From: Baffinella frigidus
Taxonomy: Eukaryota; Cryptophyceae; Cryptomonadales; Baffinellaceae
Reading direction: 5' to 3'
Length of the DNA stretch: 14,264 nucleotides
Assembly (NCBI GenBank): GCA_026770585.1
Contig: MU646303.1
Span: 346,648-360,911, forward strand
The notes under the pieces are model-generated. The model saw only the letters and a list, made by a program, of their open reading frames with translations, was not told where the DNA came from and made no database searches. Both the position numbers and the translations under genes were made by a program. Below, piece after piece: positions 13,688-14,264 of the stretch. Within the stretch, counting starts at the first letter, position 1; the number at the start of each line of letters is the position of its first letter.

Positions 13688-14182
13688 ACACTCAACCGCG
13701 CGTGCCCTCACCACCCAACGATTCACTCCACACCATGTTTAAAACAAAATGAAGGTGGGTTAGAGCGATTTCCGGAAATATTGGCCGCTTTTCGGGTTGC
13801 TGGTTTGACGGTTTGCAGGTTTTATTTGAACCAGAAACAAGTGTCACGCCCTTTGAAAACACACCGTTTCGAGGATTCTGGTACAAATGAAATGATCAAA
13901 CCATCAAACCAGCAACCCGAAAAGCGGCCAACATTTCCTGGAATCGCTCTACCTCAACTATTCAAGGTGGGTTGCCGGAATGGCGGAGTTTTGATGGTGC
14001 AGGGTGGGTGGTCGTGCAGGCCCCAAACAGCCGTTTGATGGTGGAGAGTGGCTGATGATTGGTGATTCATGATCGTGGTGCCGCAGGCTGCACGGCTGTT
14101 CGGGGCGACGCGGGAGGGGCCGGTGCTGCTGGCGTGGGTGCTGCAGGAGTGGCTGGAGGTTGTCGAGAGCGTCAGGGCGCTG
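209..14182 (+). CDS. Sfi1-like (centrin-binding repeat) protein, internal part, 15 predicted exons
   Basis: This is a single split gene, open at both ends. Seen: fifteen short open segments with AG acceptors and GT (once GC) donors, whose phases chain A(1)-B(0)-C(0)-D(2)-E(0)-F(0)-G(0)-H(2)-I(0)-J(0)-K(0)-L(0)-M(0)-N(0)-O. The joined peptide is about 455 residues, rich in Ala, Arg and Leu, with [F/L/M]xxW motifs exactly 33 residues apart in eight intervals, seven of which cross splice junctions. Known: Sfi1-type repeats are about 33 residues, form one long helix and bind centrin once per repeat at basal bodies, centrosomes or spindle pole bodies. Inferred: a centrin-binding fibre protein of the flagellar or spindle apparatus. 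Start and stop codons lie outside the window. The last part (late exon M to O) is more Glu-rich and may be coiled coil. Repeat spacing fails around exon I, which carries a palindromic insertion, so the gene may be damaged there. Another Trp-repeat helical scaffold is possible. Confidence 0.72.
435..486 (+). pseudogene. Echo of exon A 3' end (copy 2)
   Basis: Repeats the last ~50 nt of exon A with few changes (VPLRAAMAVWEAETRA readable) and ends in a GT donor (gctg|gtcccc). The exon's 5' third and acceptor are missing. A MITE end (tagctctgcctcac) begins a few bases after the donor. Confidence 0.75.
557..700. repeat. ~140-bp direct repeat, first copy
   Basis: Starts gaaattctggttaggttcc and runs through ggtggctgctgagtggttg into an exon A echo. 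Nearly identical to 1007-1156, so it is a recent duplication inside intron A-B. Confidence 0.85.
679..729 (+). pseudogene. Echo of exon A 3' end (copy 3)
   Basis: Related to exon A (APLRAAMAVWEAEPRA readable), but the donor is replaced by a C run. It sits at the end of a ~140-bp direct repeat that recurs at 1007. Confidence 0.7.
856..987. mobile_element. MITE family 1 copy (tagctctgcctca ends)
   Basis: Starts tagctctgcctcac, then ggttgaccgactatgctt, an internal pair ttgacat...gtcaactttgg around a ggtac core, and a distal part like the right end of the complete copy at 5762. No coding capacity. Confidence 0.65.
989..1008 (+). pseudogene. Echo of exon A, short fragment (copy 4)
   Basis: About 20 nt of exon A (gtgccgctgcgcgctgcga) is cut off by the start of the second long direct repeat. 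Confidence 0.6.
1007..1156. repeat. ~140-bp direct repeat, second copy
   Basis: Copy of 557-700 with a short insertion near the ggtacaaatcggtcag stretch. It also ends in an exon A echo. Confidence 0.85.
1135..1187 (+). pseudogene. Echo of exon A 3' end (copy 5)
   Basis: Same ~50-nt part as copy 2, donor gctg|gtatcc. The repeat Trp codon reads TGC (Cys), a sign of decay at the key residue. Confidence 0.72.
1325..1383 (+). pseudogene. Echo of exon A 3' end (copy 6)
   Basis: Keeps slightly more of the exon (ggtggaaaaggtgccgctg) and a donor (gccg|gtcccc). A MITE end (tagctctgcctcac) follows eight bases later, as after copy 2. Confidence 0.75.
1391..1484. mobile_element. MITE family 1, left part, joined to an exon A scrap
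   Basis: Begins ctagctctgcctcactcggg and holds the ttgacatg...ggtaca...gtcaactttgg core. At 1468 it switches abruptly to ggctgagacgcgcgccg, the end of exon A. Confidence 0.62.
1485..1682. other. Intron sequence without recognised content
   Basis: C-rich and G-rich runs (1484-1494, 1600-1612) and unique sequence. The words ccttccaagtgatgc at 1195 and 1493 suggest an older duplication. No exon seen. Confidence 0.5.
1683..1800. mobile_element. MITE family 1 copy before the exon B echo
   Basis: Begins ctagctctgcctcatccggg and carries the same internal inverted pair. It ends a few bases before an acceptor (tggcag|ggaattc) that opens the exon B echo. Confidence 0.62.
1807..1856 (+). pseudogene. 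Echo of exon B 5' start
   Basis: Acceptor tggcag| plus 50 nt matching the start of exon B, through gtctcgtgatcatgctgacg, then lost in unrelated sequence. The 3' half with LLQRSLLRW is absent. Confidence 0.75.
1865..1936. mobile_element. Inverted fragment of the ttgac/gtcaac element
   Basis: Reads ccaaagttgacgaatttgta, then ccacggacccagactgtcaac: the reverse complement of the MITE family 1 core. It lies between the exon B echo and exon B. Confidence 0.6.
1944..2032 (+). CDS. Exon B: Sfi1-like repeat, possible GC donor
   Basis: The acceptor is acggcag|gg; 89 nt, phase 1 to 0. The end of the peptide, LLQRSLLRWALQ, matches the LLxxx[F/L]xxW core described for Sfi1 centrin-binding repeats. The reading stays open into the following satellite, but no GT is near. 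The best exit is ccag|gcaccc, a GC donor, which keeps phase with exon C. If that donor is not used, the true 3' end is unknown. Confidence 0.65.
2031..2333. repeat. CACCCTA-type satellite
   Basis: About 300 bp of 7-bp units (caccctacaccctgcaccct) directly after exon B. C-rich strand on the sense strand. The open reading (TLHPTPYTLHP) is a translation artefact. Confidence 0.92.
2334..2563. other. Intron sequence without recognised content
   Basis: Unique-looking DNA between the satellite and the 30-bp tandem repeat. No exon or element seen. Confidence 0.5.
2564..2774. repeat. ~30-bp tandem repeat before exon C
   Basis: Five units around acacttcttagacctgattt, three at about 30-bp spacing. A second word (ggagtcgcaagctttcca, with a changed base) occurs twice. 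It forms the pyrimidine-rich 3' end of intron B-C. Confidence 0.85.
2788..2919 (+). CDS. Exon C: Arg-rich Sfi1-like repeat
   Basis: The acceptor is ccggcag|gcg and the donor gcccag|gttagt is good; 132 nt, phase 0 to 0, 44 residues. The peptide holds AKRRAMRTRRRVLAEWHAQ, a very basic helix ending in LxxW-like VLAEW. Its Trp is 44 residues after that of exon B (33 plus 11) and 33 before the first Trp of exon E. Downstream, two copies of its 3' end are each split by a palindromic element. Confidence 0.72.
2920..3014. repeat. Intron C 5' end, duplicated at 3311-3405
   Basis: About 95 bp from gtgtccgaggccatgcaatt to aggggt recur at 3311-3405, each followed by an exon C tail copy. The junction region was duplicated as a block. 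Confidence 0.85.
3015..3140 (+). pseudogene. Echo of exon C 3' end, split by a palindromic element
   Basis: Left part gaagcggcgcgcg and right part gcgagtggcgcgcccag|gttagt match exon C and its donor. Between them lies the right half of the palindromic element (3037-3119). Confidence 0.72.
3162..3310. mobile_element. Fold-back region with MITE-like right end
   Basis: C-run and G-run arms pair imperfectly (aattcgccccc near 3193 with gggggcgaat near 3272). The block ends gtgagcccaaatcaactgg, then gagctag, resembling the right end of MITE family 1. Confidence 0.5.
3406..3565 (+). pseudogene. Second echo of exon C 3' end, split by a palindromic element
   Basis: gaagcggcgcgcggcgtgaac is separated from accggcgagtggcgcgcccag| by an element with complete inverted ends (cttatctcag/ctgagataag) at 3428-3545. 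The donor is gtgcat. A MITE end (ccagctctgcctcac) follows about ten bases later. Confidence 0.72.
3428..3545. mobile_element. Palindromic element copy 2
   Basis: Inverted ends cttatctcagaaaacgag / ctcgttttctgagataag, inner arms aattgacttaagaaaacg, shortened on the left arm. Shares the ttgac/gtcaac core word with MITE family 1. Confidence 0.8.
3726..3737 (+). pseudogene. Echo of exon D 5' start
   Basis: Acceptor ctctcag| plus gcggacgcttgg, matching the first bases of exon D, then cut by palindromic element copy 3. Confidence 0.6.
3740..3863. mobile_element. Palindromic element copy 3
   Basis: Starts cttatctcagaaaacgag, runs through the fold centre (actatccgcataagttgac) and ends in the right arm at taaaacg, right before the true exon D acceptor. 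It therefore lies between two copies of the exon D head. Confidence 0.8.
3867..3949 (+). CDS. Exon D: start of an Sfi1-like repeat
   Basis: The acceptor is acgcag|gcg and the donor is tttcag|gttttc; 83 nt, phase 0 to 2. The peptide begins ADASLRARRLLARSARLF and ends AIVF plus a split Arg codon. Joining to exon E gives AIVFRVWGDAVARR, the [F]xxW repeat core assembled across the junction. The phase 2 exit is needed because exon E starts with a single base. A 12-nt head copy with its own acceptor lies at 3726. Confidence 0.72.
4038..4310. repeat. (CT)n tracts in intron D-E
   Basis: CT arrays at 4038-4066 and about 4228-4305. Reverse-strand readings rich in Arg-Glu are artefacts of these tracts. 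No exon seen between them. Confidence 0.9.
4392..4430 (+). pseudogene. Echo 1 of exon E 5' start
   Basis: Acceptor ttctgcag| and 39 nt like the exon E head, ending at a TAA. The Trp codon is changed (TCG). Preceded by cccatgaacggagcg, shared with the next two echoes. Confidence 0.72.
4480..4563. repeat. ~80-bp direct repeat of intron D-E, first copy
   Basis: cattttgaaagaccatttcc through cgtcctcgcttggcagcgg recurs with changes at 5036-5112. With the E echoes it shows tandem duplication of a ~550-bp block. Confidence 0.8.
4638..4666 (+). pseudogene. Echo 2 of exon E 5' start
   Basis: Acceptor cgtgcag| and about 29 nt of the exon E head (IWGHAVGWR readable), then a switch to the ccgaatctgtacc element fragments at 4670-4745. 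Confidence 0.68.
4668..4746. mobile_element. Fragments of the ttgac/gtcaac element
   Basis: taagttgccgaatctgtacc occurs twice in tandem, followed by gtcaacttacg: the inverted MITE core, partly duplicated. Confidence 0.55.
4792..4982 (+). pseudogene. Echo 3 of exon E 5' half, with an insertion
   Basis: Acceptor cgtgcag|, then VWVDEVARGGRAH. About 70 bp of foreign sequence (4831-4904, with tctggtacaaatcg) interrupts, then the homology resumes as HRLCAKATLDWVGH and fades after GAVF. This is the longest of the three E echoes. Confidence 0.75.
5036..5112. repeat. ~80-bp direct repeat of intron D-E, second copy
   Basis: Matches 4480-4563 with small indels. Lies between E echo 3 and exon E. Confidence 0.8.
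5158..5256. mobile_element. MITE family 1 copy before exon E
   Basis: gccgactatgcttaagttga through ggtacc and gtcaactttggagcgggga to ggggaagcaaattgttgagct. It lies just upstream of the exon E acceptor. Confidence 0.62.
5271..5451 (+). CDS. Exon E: nearly two Sfi1-like repeats
   Basis: The acceptor is cgtgcag|ggtctgg; 181 nt, phase 2 to 0, donor ctg|gtttgc. It encodes 60 residues with Trp at positions 2, 23, 35 and 56 of the exon: the main series 33 apart (2, 35) and the accessory series 21 later (23, 56). Motifs are VWGDAVARRGRAHRL, GAVFRSWSDAVKSE and RAAKFWRKFL. It is the longest exon and the clearest coding segment. Three decayed copies of its 5' part lie upstream. Confidence 0.82.
5473..5650. 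repeat. CCCTAAA/CACCCTG satellite in intron E-F
   Basis: Mixed 7-bp units (aacgctaaaccc, caccctgcaccct, ccctaaaccctc) fill almost the whole 202-bp intron. Confidence 0.9.
5654..5743 (+). CDS. Exon F: Sfi1-like repeat
   Basis: The acceptor is acacag|gac and the donor is tggcag|gtacag; 90 nt, phase 0 to 0. The peptide starts DAHAFRTWAGNTKTIRQLRR and ends IVARHWQ, with Trp at 8 (33 after exon E) and at 29 (the +21 accessory position). A close copy at 5896-5979 has lost the main Trp (Leu there) and the acceptor, so this copy is taken as the functional one. Confidence 0.82.
5762..5891. mobile_element. MITE family 1, complete copy
   Basis: About 130 bp with terminal inverted repeats ctagctctgcctca / tggggcagagctgg, the ttgac...ggtac...gtcaactttgg core and ggggaagcagattggcgagc near the right end. 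It begins 19 nt after the exon F donor and ends at the F echo. No coding capacity. Confidence 0.78.
5896..5979 (+). pseudogene. Echo of exon F, missing its acceptor
   Basis: About 84 nt nearly identical to exon F from its fourth codon to the donor (tggcag|gtaccg). HVFWTLAGNAKT replaces HAFRTWAGNTKT, so the repeat Trp is Leu. A MITE end starts 19 nt after this donor too. Confidence 0.82.
5998..6031. mobile_element. MITE family 1 terminal fragment
   Basis: tagctctgtctcagtctatt then tgggctcaccaa: an isolated copy equal to the reverse complement of the right end of the 5762 element. Confidence 0.65.
6126..6157 (+). pseudogene. Echo 1 of exon G 5' start
   Basis: cgtgtcgcgtccag| plus about 32 nt of exon G. 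The Trp codon reads CGA-like sequence after ggacg. Confidence 0.75.
6333..6365 (+). pseudogene. Echo 2 of exon G 5' start
   Basis: Same acceptor context (gctgacgaacgtgtcgcgtc at 6310) and about 33 nt of exon G, breaking off at the Trp codon (tgctgg). Confidence 0.75.
6498..6578 (+). CDS. Exon G: Sfi1-like repeat
   Basis: The acceptor is gtccag|gcg and the donor is agg|gtcgcg; 81 nt, phase 0 to 0, 27 residues. The core is HALRTWITDARRKRVLRK, with the repeat Trp 33 residues after that of exon F and the basic stretch typical after the Trp. Two 5' head copies upstream (6126, 6333) break off just at or after the Trp codon. A CCCTAAA array starts directly after the donor. Confidence 0.77.
6583..6788. 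repeat. Interstitial CCCTAAA array and CCCTCAA satellite
   Basis: Several perfect CCCTAAA units (plant-type telomere repeat), then many CCCTCAA units. Together they make up almost all of intron G-H. Confidence 0.93.
6792..6853 (+). CDS. Exon H: Sfi1-like repeat
   Basis: The acceptor is aaccag|gtg and the donor is gacag|gtccta; 62 nt, phase 0 to 2. The peptide VAHCVTESTLSATFRAWRFD carries TFRAW with its Trp exactly 33 residues after exon G. Two downstream relatives lack this acceptor. The first (7053-7108) would place its Trp at 31, so this copy fits the register best. Confidence 0.68.
7053..7108 (+). pseudogene. Echo of exon H (copy 2), possibly an alternative exon
   Basis: tttag| acceptor, HCVTESMLVAAFRAWWFD readable, donor gatag|gttctg; 56 nt, the same phases as exon H (0 to 2). 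Using both would shift the frame, so it is either unused or mutually exclusive. Confidence 0.6.
7109..7365. repeat. Scattered CCCTAAGCC / caccctctcc repeats
   Basis: Short runs such as aacaccctctccaacaccct near 7150 and ccctaggccctagaccctga near 7312 flank the last H echo. No exon seen. Confidence 0.65.
7216..7279 (+). pseudogene. Echo of exon H (copy 3), degenerate
   Basis: gcattgcgtgatggagtcga homology continues but has in-frame TGA codons, no AG acceptor (attttg) and a short internal duplication of ttttgagaatg. Confidence 0.75.
7386..7642 (+). CDS. Exon I, interrupted by a palindromic insertion
   Basis: The acceptor ttcag|a at 7385 fits the phase 2 exit of exon H and opens IAGFRWWWIK. 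A 146-bp palindrome (7422-7567) follows, flanked by AAAATCGC on both sides. After it comes a second, full copy: IAAFRWWCERKTNIEEKATF and FRV, donor gtg|gtaatc. Read straight through, the frame stops at a TAG inside the palindrome, and the second copy has no AG acceptor in the right phase. Removing the palindrome plus one 8-bp flank (154 bp) would restore an open frame. The Trp spacing to neighbours is off here (28 residues to exon J). Either the allele is broken or processing is non-standard. Confidence 0.52.
7422..7567. mobile_element. Palindromic element copy 4, complete, with 8-bp target duplication
   Basis: Near-perfect 146-bp palindrome: atctcagaaaacgagttc at the left, gaactcgttttctgagat at the right, inner arms with aagtcaattcccctacaaat and its complement, centre near gcggagag. 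Flanked by AAAATCGC at 7414-7421 and 7568-7575. Inserted in exon I. Confidence 0.88.
7652..7821. mobile_element. Fold-back element in intron I-J
   Basis: Inverted arms of ~30 bp: cacagcgggctgtgaaggga (7652-7682) against its complement in 7791-7819, about 170 bp in all. It starts close to the exon I donor. Confidence 0.82.
7822..7978. other. Intron sequence, first flank of the TTTGAATR array
   Basis: No exon recognised. Its last ~45 bp (gccgctgacaaggggaagg, caattgattgc) recur at 8086-8131 after the array. Confidence 0.6.
7981..8083. repeat. 8-bp TTTGAATG/TTTGAATA array
   Basis: About twelve units, switching from gtttgaat to atttgaat and back, flanked by a ~45-bp direct repeat. The reverse-strand open reading over it is a repeat translation. 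Confidence 0.92.
8333..8377. repeat. CCCTAAA/CCCCAAA run before exon J
   Basis: Short telomere-like run (accctaaaccctgagcccta) immediately upstream of the exon J acceptor. Confidence 0.85.
8380..8421 (+). CDS. Exon J: short Sfi1-like repeat core
   Basis: The acceptor is aaccag|ggc after a CCCTAAA-like tract and the donor is gacacg|gtgatt; 42 nt, phase 0 to 0. The peptide is GRVLKGSLEKWVDT. With this donor and a direct join to exon K, the Trp falls exactly 33 residues before that of exon L, which supports the choice over longer readings into the TTC array. Confidence 0.68.
8439..8645. repeat. (TTC)n microsatellite with TTCTTG core
   Basis: About 205 bp of TTC units, interrupted by tttttctttt at 8512 and by a TTCTTG block at about 8551-8590. 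It begins just after the exon J donor. Poly-Ser, poly-Leu and poly-Lys readings here are artefacts. Confidence 0.95.
8761..8910. mobile_element. Fold-back element 2 in intron J-K
   Basis: Arms ccaccagccaccagaagtga (8761-8792) and their near-complement at 8879-8910. A nested pair gatttcccctgc / gcaggggattt lies inside. Confidence 0.82.
8990..9080. other. Small hairpins and ctcgag repeats
   Basis: gaatcgcgtgaaaacgcgcgatt can fold on itself. gagcctcgagtggag here recurs at 12582, where gaaaattactacaca, shared with the 9177 element, is also near. Confidence 0.5.
9177..9303. mobile_element. Fold-back element 3 in intron J-K
   Basis: 127 bp with long arms: gggaaaacctattttctttc at the left, gaaagaaaaataggttttccc at the right, inner arms aacgaaaattac / gtaattttcgtt. 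Few mismatches, so probably young. Confidence 0.87.
9352..9996. repeat. GGTAGAATCAGCTATCTTAY tandem repeat, split by a TIR element
   Basis: Units of about 20 to 26 bp at 9352-9423 and 9869-9996. The two halves join perfectly if the element between them is removed. Confidence 0.87.
9424..9868. mobile_element. 445-bp TIR element, non-autonomous
   Basis: Terminal inverted repeats ccttgctcggatagcgaggg / cccctcgctatccgaccaagg. The flanks gggtgga and atcagc rebuild the surrounding repeat unit without any target duplication. No transposase. A TATA-like word (ccaatataaaaaggg, 9562) lies inside. Confidence 0.82.
10095..10146 (+). pseudogene. Echo 1 of exon K 5' part
   Basis: ccag|gttgggag, then gacgtgctttctcacgcttg: relative of exon K with small indels, no open frame in phase, no donor. 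Confidence 0.65.
10236..10285 (+). pseudogene. Echo 2 of exon K 5' part
   Basis: cgcag|gttgcatcc, then gcgagagtgaaaggcgcgcg: weaker relative of the exon K head, between C-rich runs. Confidence 0.55.
10327..10401 (+). CDS. Exon K: linker half of an Sfi1-like repeat
   Basis: The acceptor is aaccag|gttggg and the donor is gttcag|gttgag; 75 nt, phase 0 to 0. The peptide starts VGKQKRVQGVLSRAVAIM and ends GRAVVQ, a helix without Trp, as expected for the middle of a 33-residue unit between exons J and L. It is the only complete one of five related copies in the area: two head-type upstream, two tail-type downstream. Confidence 0.72.
10402..10797. other. Intron sequence with repeated ggtt/cctgaacc words
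   Basis: Contains cgggtagttgttcgggtacg and a twofold cacctgatacgca segment near 10666-10720. No exon seen. Confidence 0.5.
10798..10840 (+). pseudogene. Echo 3 of exon K: 3' part with donor
   Basis: Matches the last ~43 nt of exon K (AIMTGRAVVQ readable) and the donor acag|gttgcgatcctc. Confidence 0.78.
10858..10920. repeat. CCCTAAA / CCCTACG run
   Basis: Short telomere-like run (caccctaaaccctaaaccct) in intron K-L; C-rich strand on the sense strand. Confidence 0.85.
11216..11265 (+). pseudogene. Echo 4 of exon K: 3' part with donor
   Basis: GVFSRAVAIMSGRKVVQ-like reading in other codons, donor ttcag|gttgcgatcctc. Diverged at several codons but open. A use as an alternative exon cannot be excluded, though no acceptor is obvious. 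Confidence 0.68.
11281..11320. repeat. (ATT)n microsatellite
   Basis: About thirteen ATT units following K echo 4. The poly-Asn and poly-Ile readings are artefacts. Confidence 0.95.
11422..11463 (+). pseudogene. Echo of exon L 5' start
   Basis: Acceptor gtcgcag| and AFLTWVDTMETLGK readable, then unrelated sequence. Two further scraps of the same exon (gtagacaacatggcgaac at 11501, gtagacaccatcaagacacc at 11528) follow. Confidence 0.78.
11582..11671 (+). CDS. Exon L: Sfi1-like repeat
   Basis: The acceptor is accacag|gca and the donor is catacg|gtattg; 90 nt, phase 0 to 0. The peptide starts AFLTWVDNMEELRKSRRVFK and then runs RIALLLSSHT. AFLTW is a textbook repeat core, and its Trp is 33 residues before that of exon M. 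A truncated head copy at 11422-11463 differs by a few residues. Confidence 0.82.
11704..11922. repeat. ~28-bp tandem units in intron L-M
   Basis: Units of the type cgcttccacagcgattaaaa followed by ccacaccgttt occur near 11708, 11740, 11857 and 11887, around the exon M echo. They form both the echo's acceptor region and that of exon M. Confidence 0.75.
11779..11841 (+). pseudogene. Echo of exon M 5' half, possible alternative exon
   Basis: Acceptor aagcag| and VTTALNSWITFVADVKAAK, nearly identical to exon M, then gagcgaaaaaaac with no donor. The reading stays open for some distance. Confidence 0.72.
11923..12039 (+). CDS. Exon M: Sfi1-like repeat leading into coiled coil
   Basis: The acceptor is gcgaag|gtg (AAG rather than CAG) and the donor is ctccag|gtcacc; 117 nt, phase 0 to 0, 39 residues. 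It starts VATALNTWITFVADVKTEK, then becomes a charged Ala/Glu/Lys helix ending EQAREHDRLQ, suggesting the Trp repeats give way to coiled coil. A shorter variant at 11779-11841 keeps the first half with a better acceptor (gcag|gtg). Confidence 0.8.
12085..12244. other. Intron M-N sequence with a diverged ttgtc/ggtac element remnant
   Basis: tcaagttgtcatcctgggtt and gtggtacac resemble the MITE core. No exon seen. Confidence 0.45.
12245..12272 (+). pseudogene. Echo of exon M 3' end
   Basis: gcaggccagggagaatgacc then gtctcaag matches the last 28 nt of exon M with four changes. The donor is lost to a C run. Confidence 0.75.
12284..12360. mobile_element. Inverted ttgac/gtcaac element fragment
   Basis: ctccaaagttgacggatgtg, then taccaccaggac and gtcaacttatgg: same family as 1865-1936, same orientation. 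Confidence 0.55.
12456..12501. repeat. Perfect 20-bp inverted repeat, 6-nt loop
   Basis: gtttggtcacgtatctcagg and its exact complement flank aagttc. It includes tatctcag/ctgagata, the end word of the palindromic element family. No mismatch in the arms. Confidence 0.85.
12502..12765. other. AT-rich intron sequence
   Basis: Shares gaaaattactacaca and gagcctcgagtggag with the 9050-9240 area, so probably a decayed element. No exon seen. Confidence 0.5.
12766..12919. repeat. (CT)n-(GTCT)n-(CT)n compound microsatellite
   Basis: CT, then about seventeen GTCT units, then CT again. It lies directly upstream of the exon N acceptor, as the window-start arrays do for exon A. Confidence 0.95.
12957..13028 (+). 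CDS. Exon N: charged helical segment
   Basis: The acceptor is cccgcag|gcg after a 150-base CT/GTCT tract and the donor cac|gtgagc is near-ideal; 72 nt, phase 0 to 0. The peptide ALVNDLEGKCVAAQEQRALA ends VMQH. It has no repeat Trp and continues the coiled-coil-like composition of late exon M. Three copies of its last ~20 nt with donor follow in the intron. Confidence 0.73.
13030..13119. repeat. AACCCTCCTG satellite after exon N
   Basis: Units of about 10 bp (cctgaaccctcctgaaccct) begin right at the donor and recur near 13343 and 13497. Confidence 0.9.
13156..13176 (+). pseudogene. Echo 1 of exon N 3' end
   Basis: gcccttgcggtgatgcagca then c|gtgcgc: last ~21 nt of exon N with donor. Confidence 0.7.
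13254..13273 (+). pseudogene. Echo 2 of exon N 3' end
   Basis: ccctcgcggtcatgcagcac is identical to the exon N end; donor gttcga. Confidence 0.72.
13410..13430 (+). pseudogene. Echo 3 of exon N 3' end
   Basis: cccttgcggtcatgcagcac|gtgaga: same end, donor kept. The ctctacacccatt block following it matches the one after echo 2. Confidence 0.72.
13571..13690. repeat. CAACCCT satellite in intron N-O
   Basis: Perfect runs of ccctcaaccctcaaccct for about 70 bp after mixed ccctgaa units. Confidence 0.92.
13761..13951. mobile_element. Fold-back element 4 in intron N-O
   Basis: 191 bp with ~54-bp arms: ttggccgcttttcgggttgc at the left and its complement at the right, ends tagagcgatt / aatcgctcta. 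The word aaggtgggtt occurs on both sides but not at equal distances. No coding capacity. Confidence 0.88.
14087..14182 (+). CDS. Exon O: helical segment with two Trp
   Basis: The acceptor is tgccgcag|gct and the donor is gcgctg|gtctgc; 96 nt, phase 0 to 0. The peptide runs AARLFGATREGPVLLAWVLQ then EWLEVVESVRAL. The VLLAW core resembles the repeats but its Trp is 72 residues after that of exon M, out of the strict 33 register. The 3' boundary is less sure because the window ends 82 nt later. Confidence 0.73.
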
Positions 14183-14264
14183 GTCTGCGCCCCCACCACA
14201 GTTGAAACACACACCACACAACGCATTTTCCGCGGCTGTGCCACGTGATCAACAACCGCTGCAT

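Overview
The window looks like nuclear DNA of a eukaryote, most likely a single-celled alga or related protist. It has no long open reading frame, many short exons with CAG|G acceptors, plant-type CCCTAAA repeat arrays, long CT/GTCT/TTC/ATT microsatellites and many small fold-back transposon remnants. I cannot name the species. A dinoflagellate (13 of 15 acceptors are followed by G, donors are relaxed, one may be GC) or a repeat-rich green alga would both fit.

I read one gene, on the + strand, crossing the whole window and open at both ends. Fifteen exons (A to O, 42 to 181 nt, about 1.3 kb in total) can be chained with compatible intron phases. The joined peptide is an alpha-helical repeat protein of the Sfi1/centrin-binding type: a [F/L/M]xxW motif returns every 33 residues across splice junctions (W22, W55; then W99, W132, W165, W198, W231, W264 of the joined peptide; then exon J to L and L to M). 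In three repeats a second Trp lies 21 residues after the first. No single exon shows this regularity, so it independently supports the exon chain. The only break is around exon I, which is split by a 146-bp palindromic insertion with an 8-bp target duplication.

The introns fill about 90% of the window and are unusual. Most contain decayed partial copies of their own bordering exons. Copies of the 3' end of the upstream exon, often with its donor, lie on the upstream side. Copies of the 5' start of the downstream exon, with its acceptor, lie on the downstream side. I call these echo exons. They mix with terminal-inverted-repeat elements of at least seven types and with C-rich satellites that always have the same orientation relative to the gene.

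Layout: 1-208 microsatellites and acceptor; 209-294 exon A; 295-1943 intron with six A echoes, one B echo and MITEs; 1944-2032 exon B; 2033-2787 CACCCTA satellite and a 30-bp tandem repeat; 2788-2919 exon C; 2920-3866 C echoes split by palindromes; 3867-3949 exon D; 3950-5270 CT tracts and three E echoes; 5271-5451 exon E; 5654-5743 exon F; 5744-6497 one F echo and two G echoes; 6498-6578 exon G; 6579-6791 telomere-like array; 6792-6853 exon H; 6854-7385 H echoes; 7386-7642 exon I with palindrome; 7643-8379 fold-back and TTTGAATR array; 8380-8421 exon J; 8422-10326 TTC array, fold-backs, a 445-bp TIR element and K echoes; 10327-10401 exon K; 11582-11671 exon L; 11923-12039 exon M; 12957-13028 exon N; 14087-14182 exon O. 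I saw no rRNA, tRNA, CRISPR array, transposase or prokaryotic operon.
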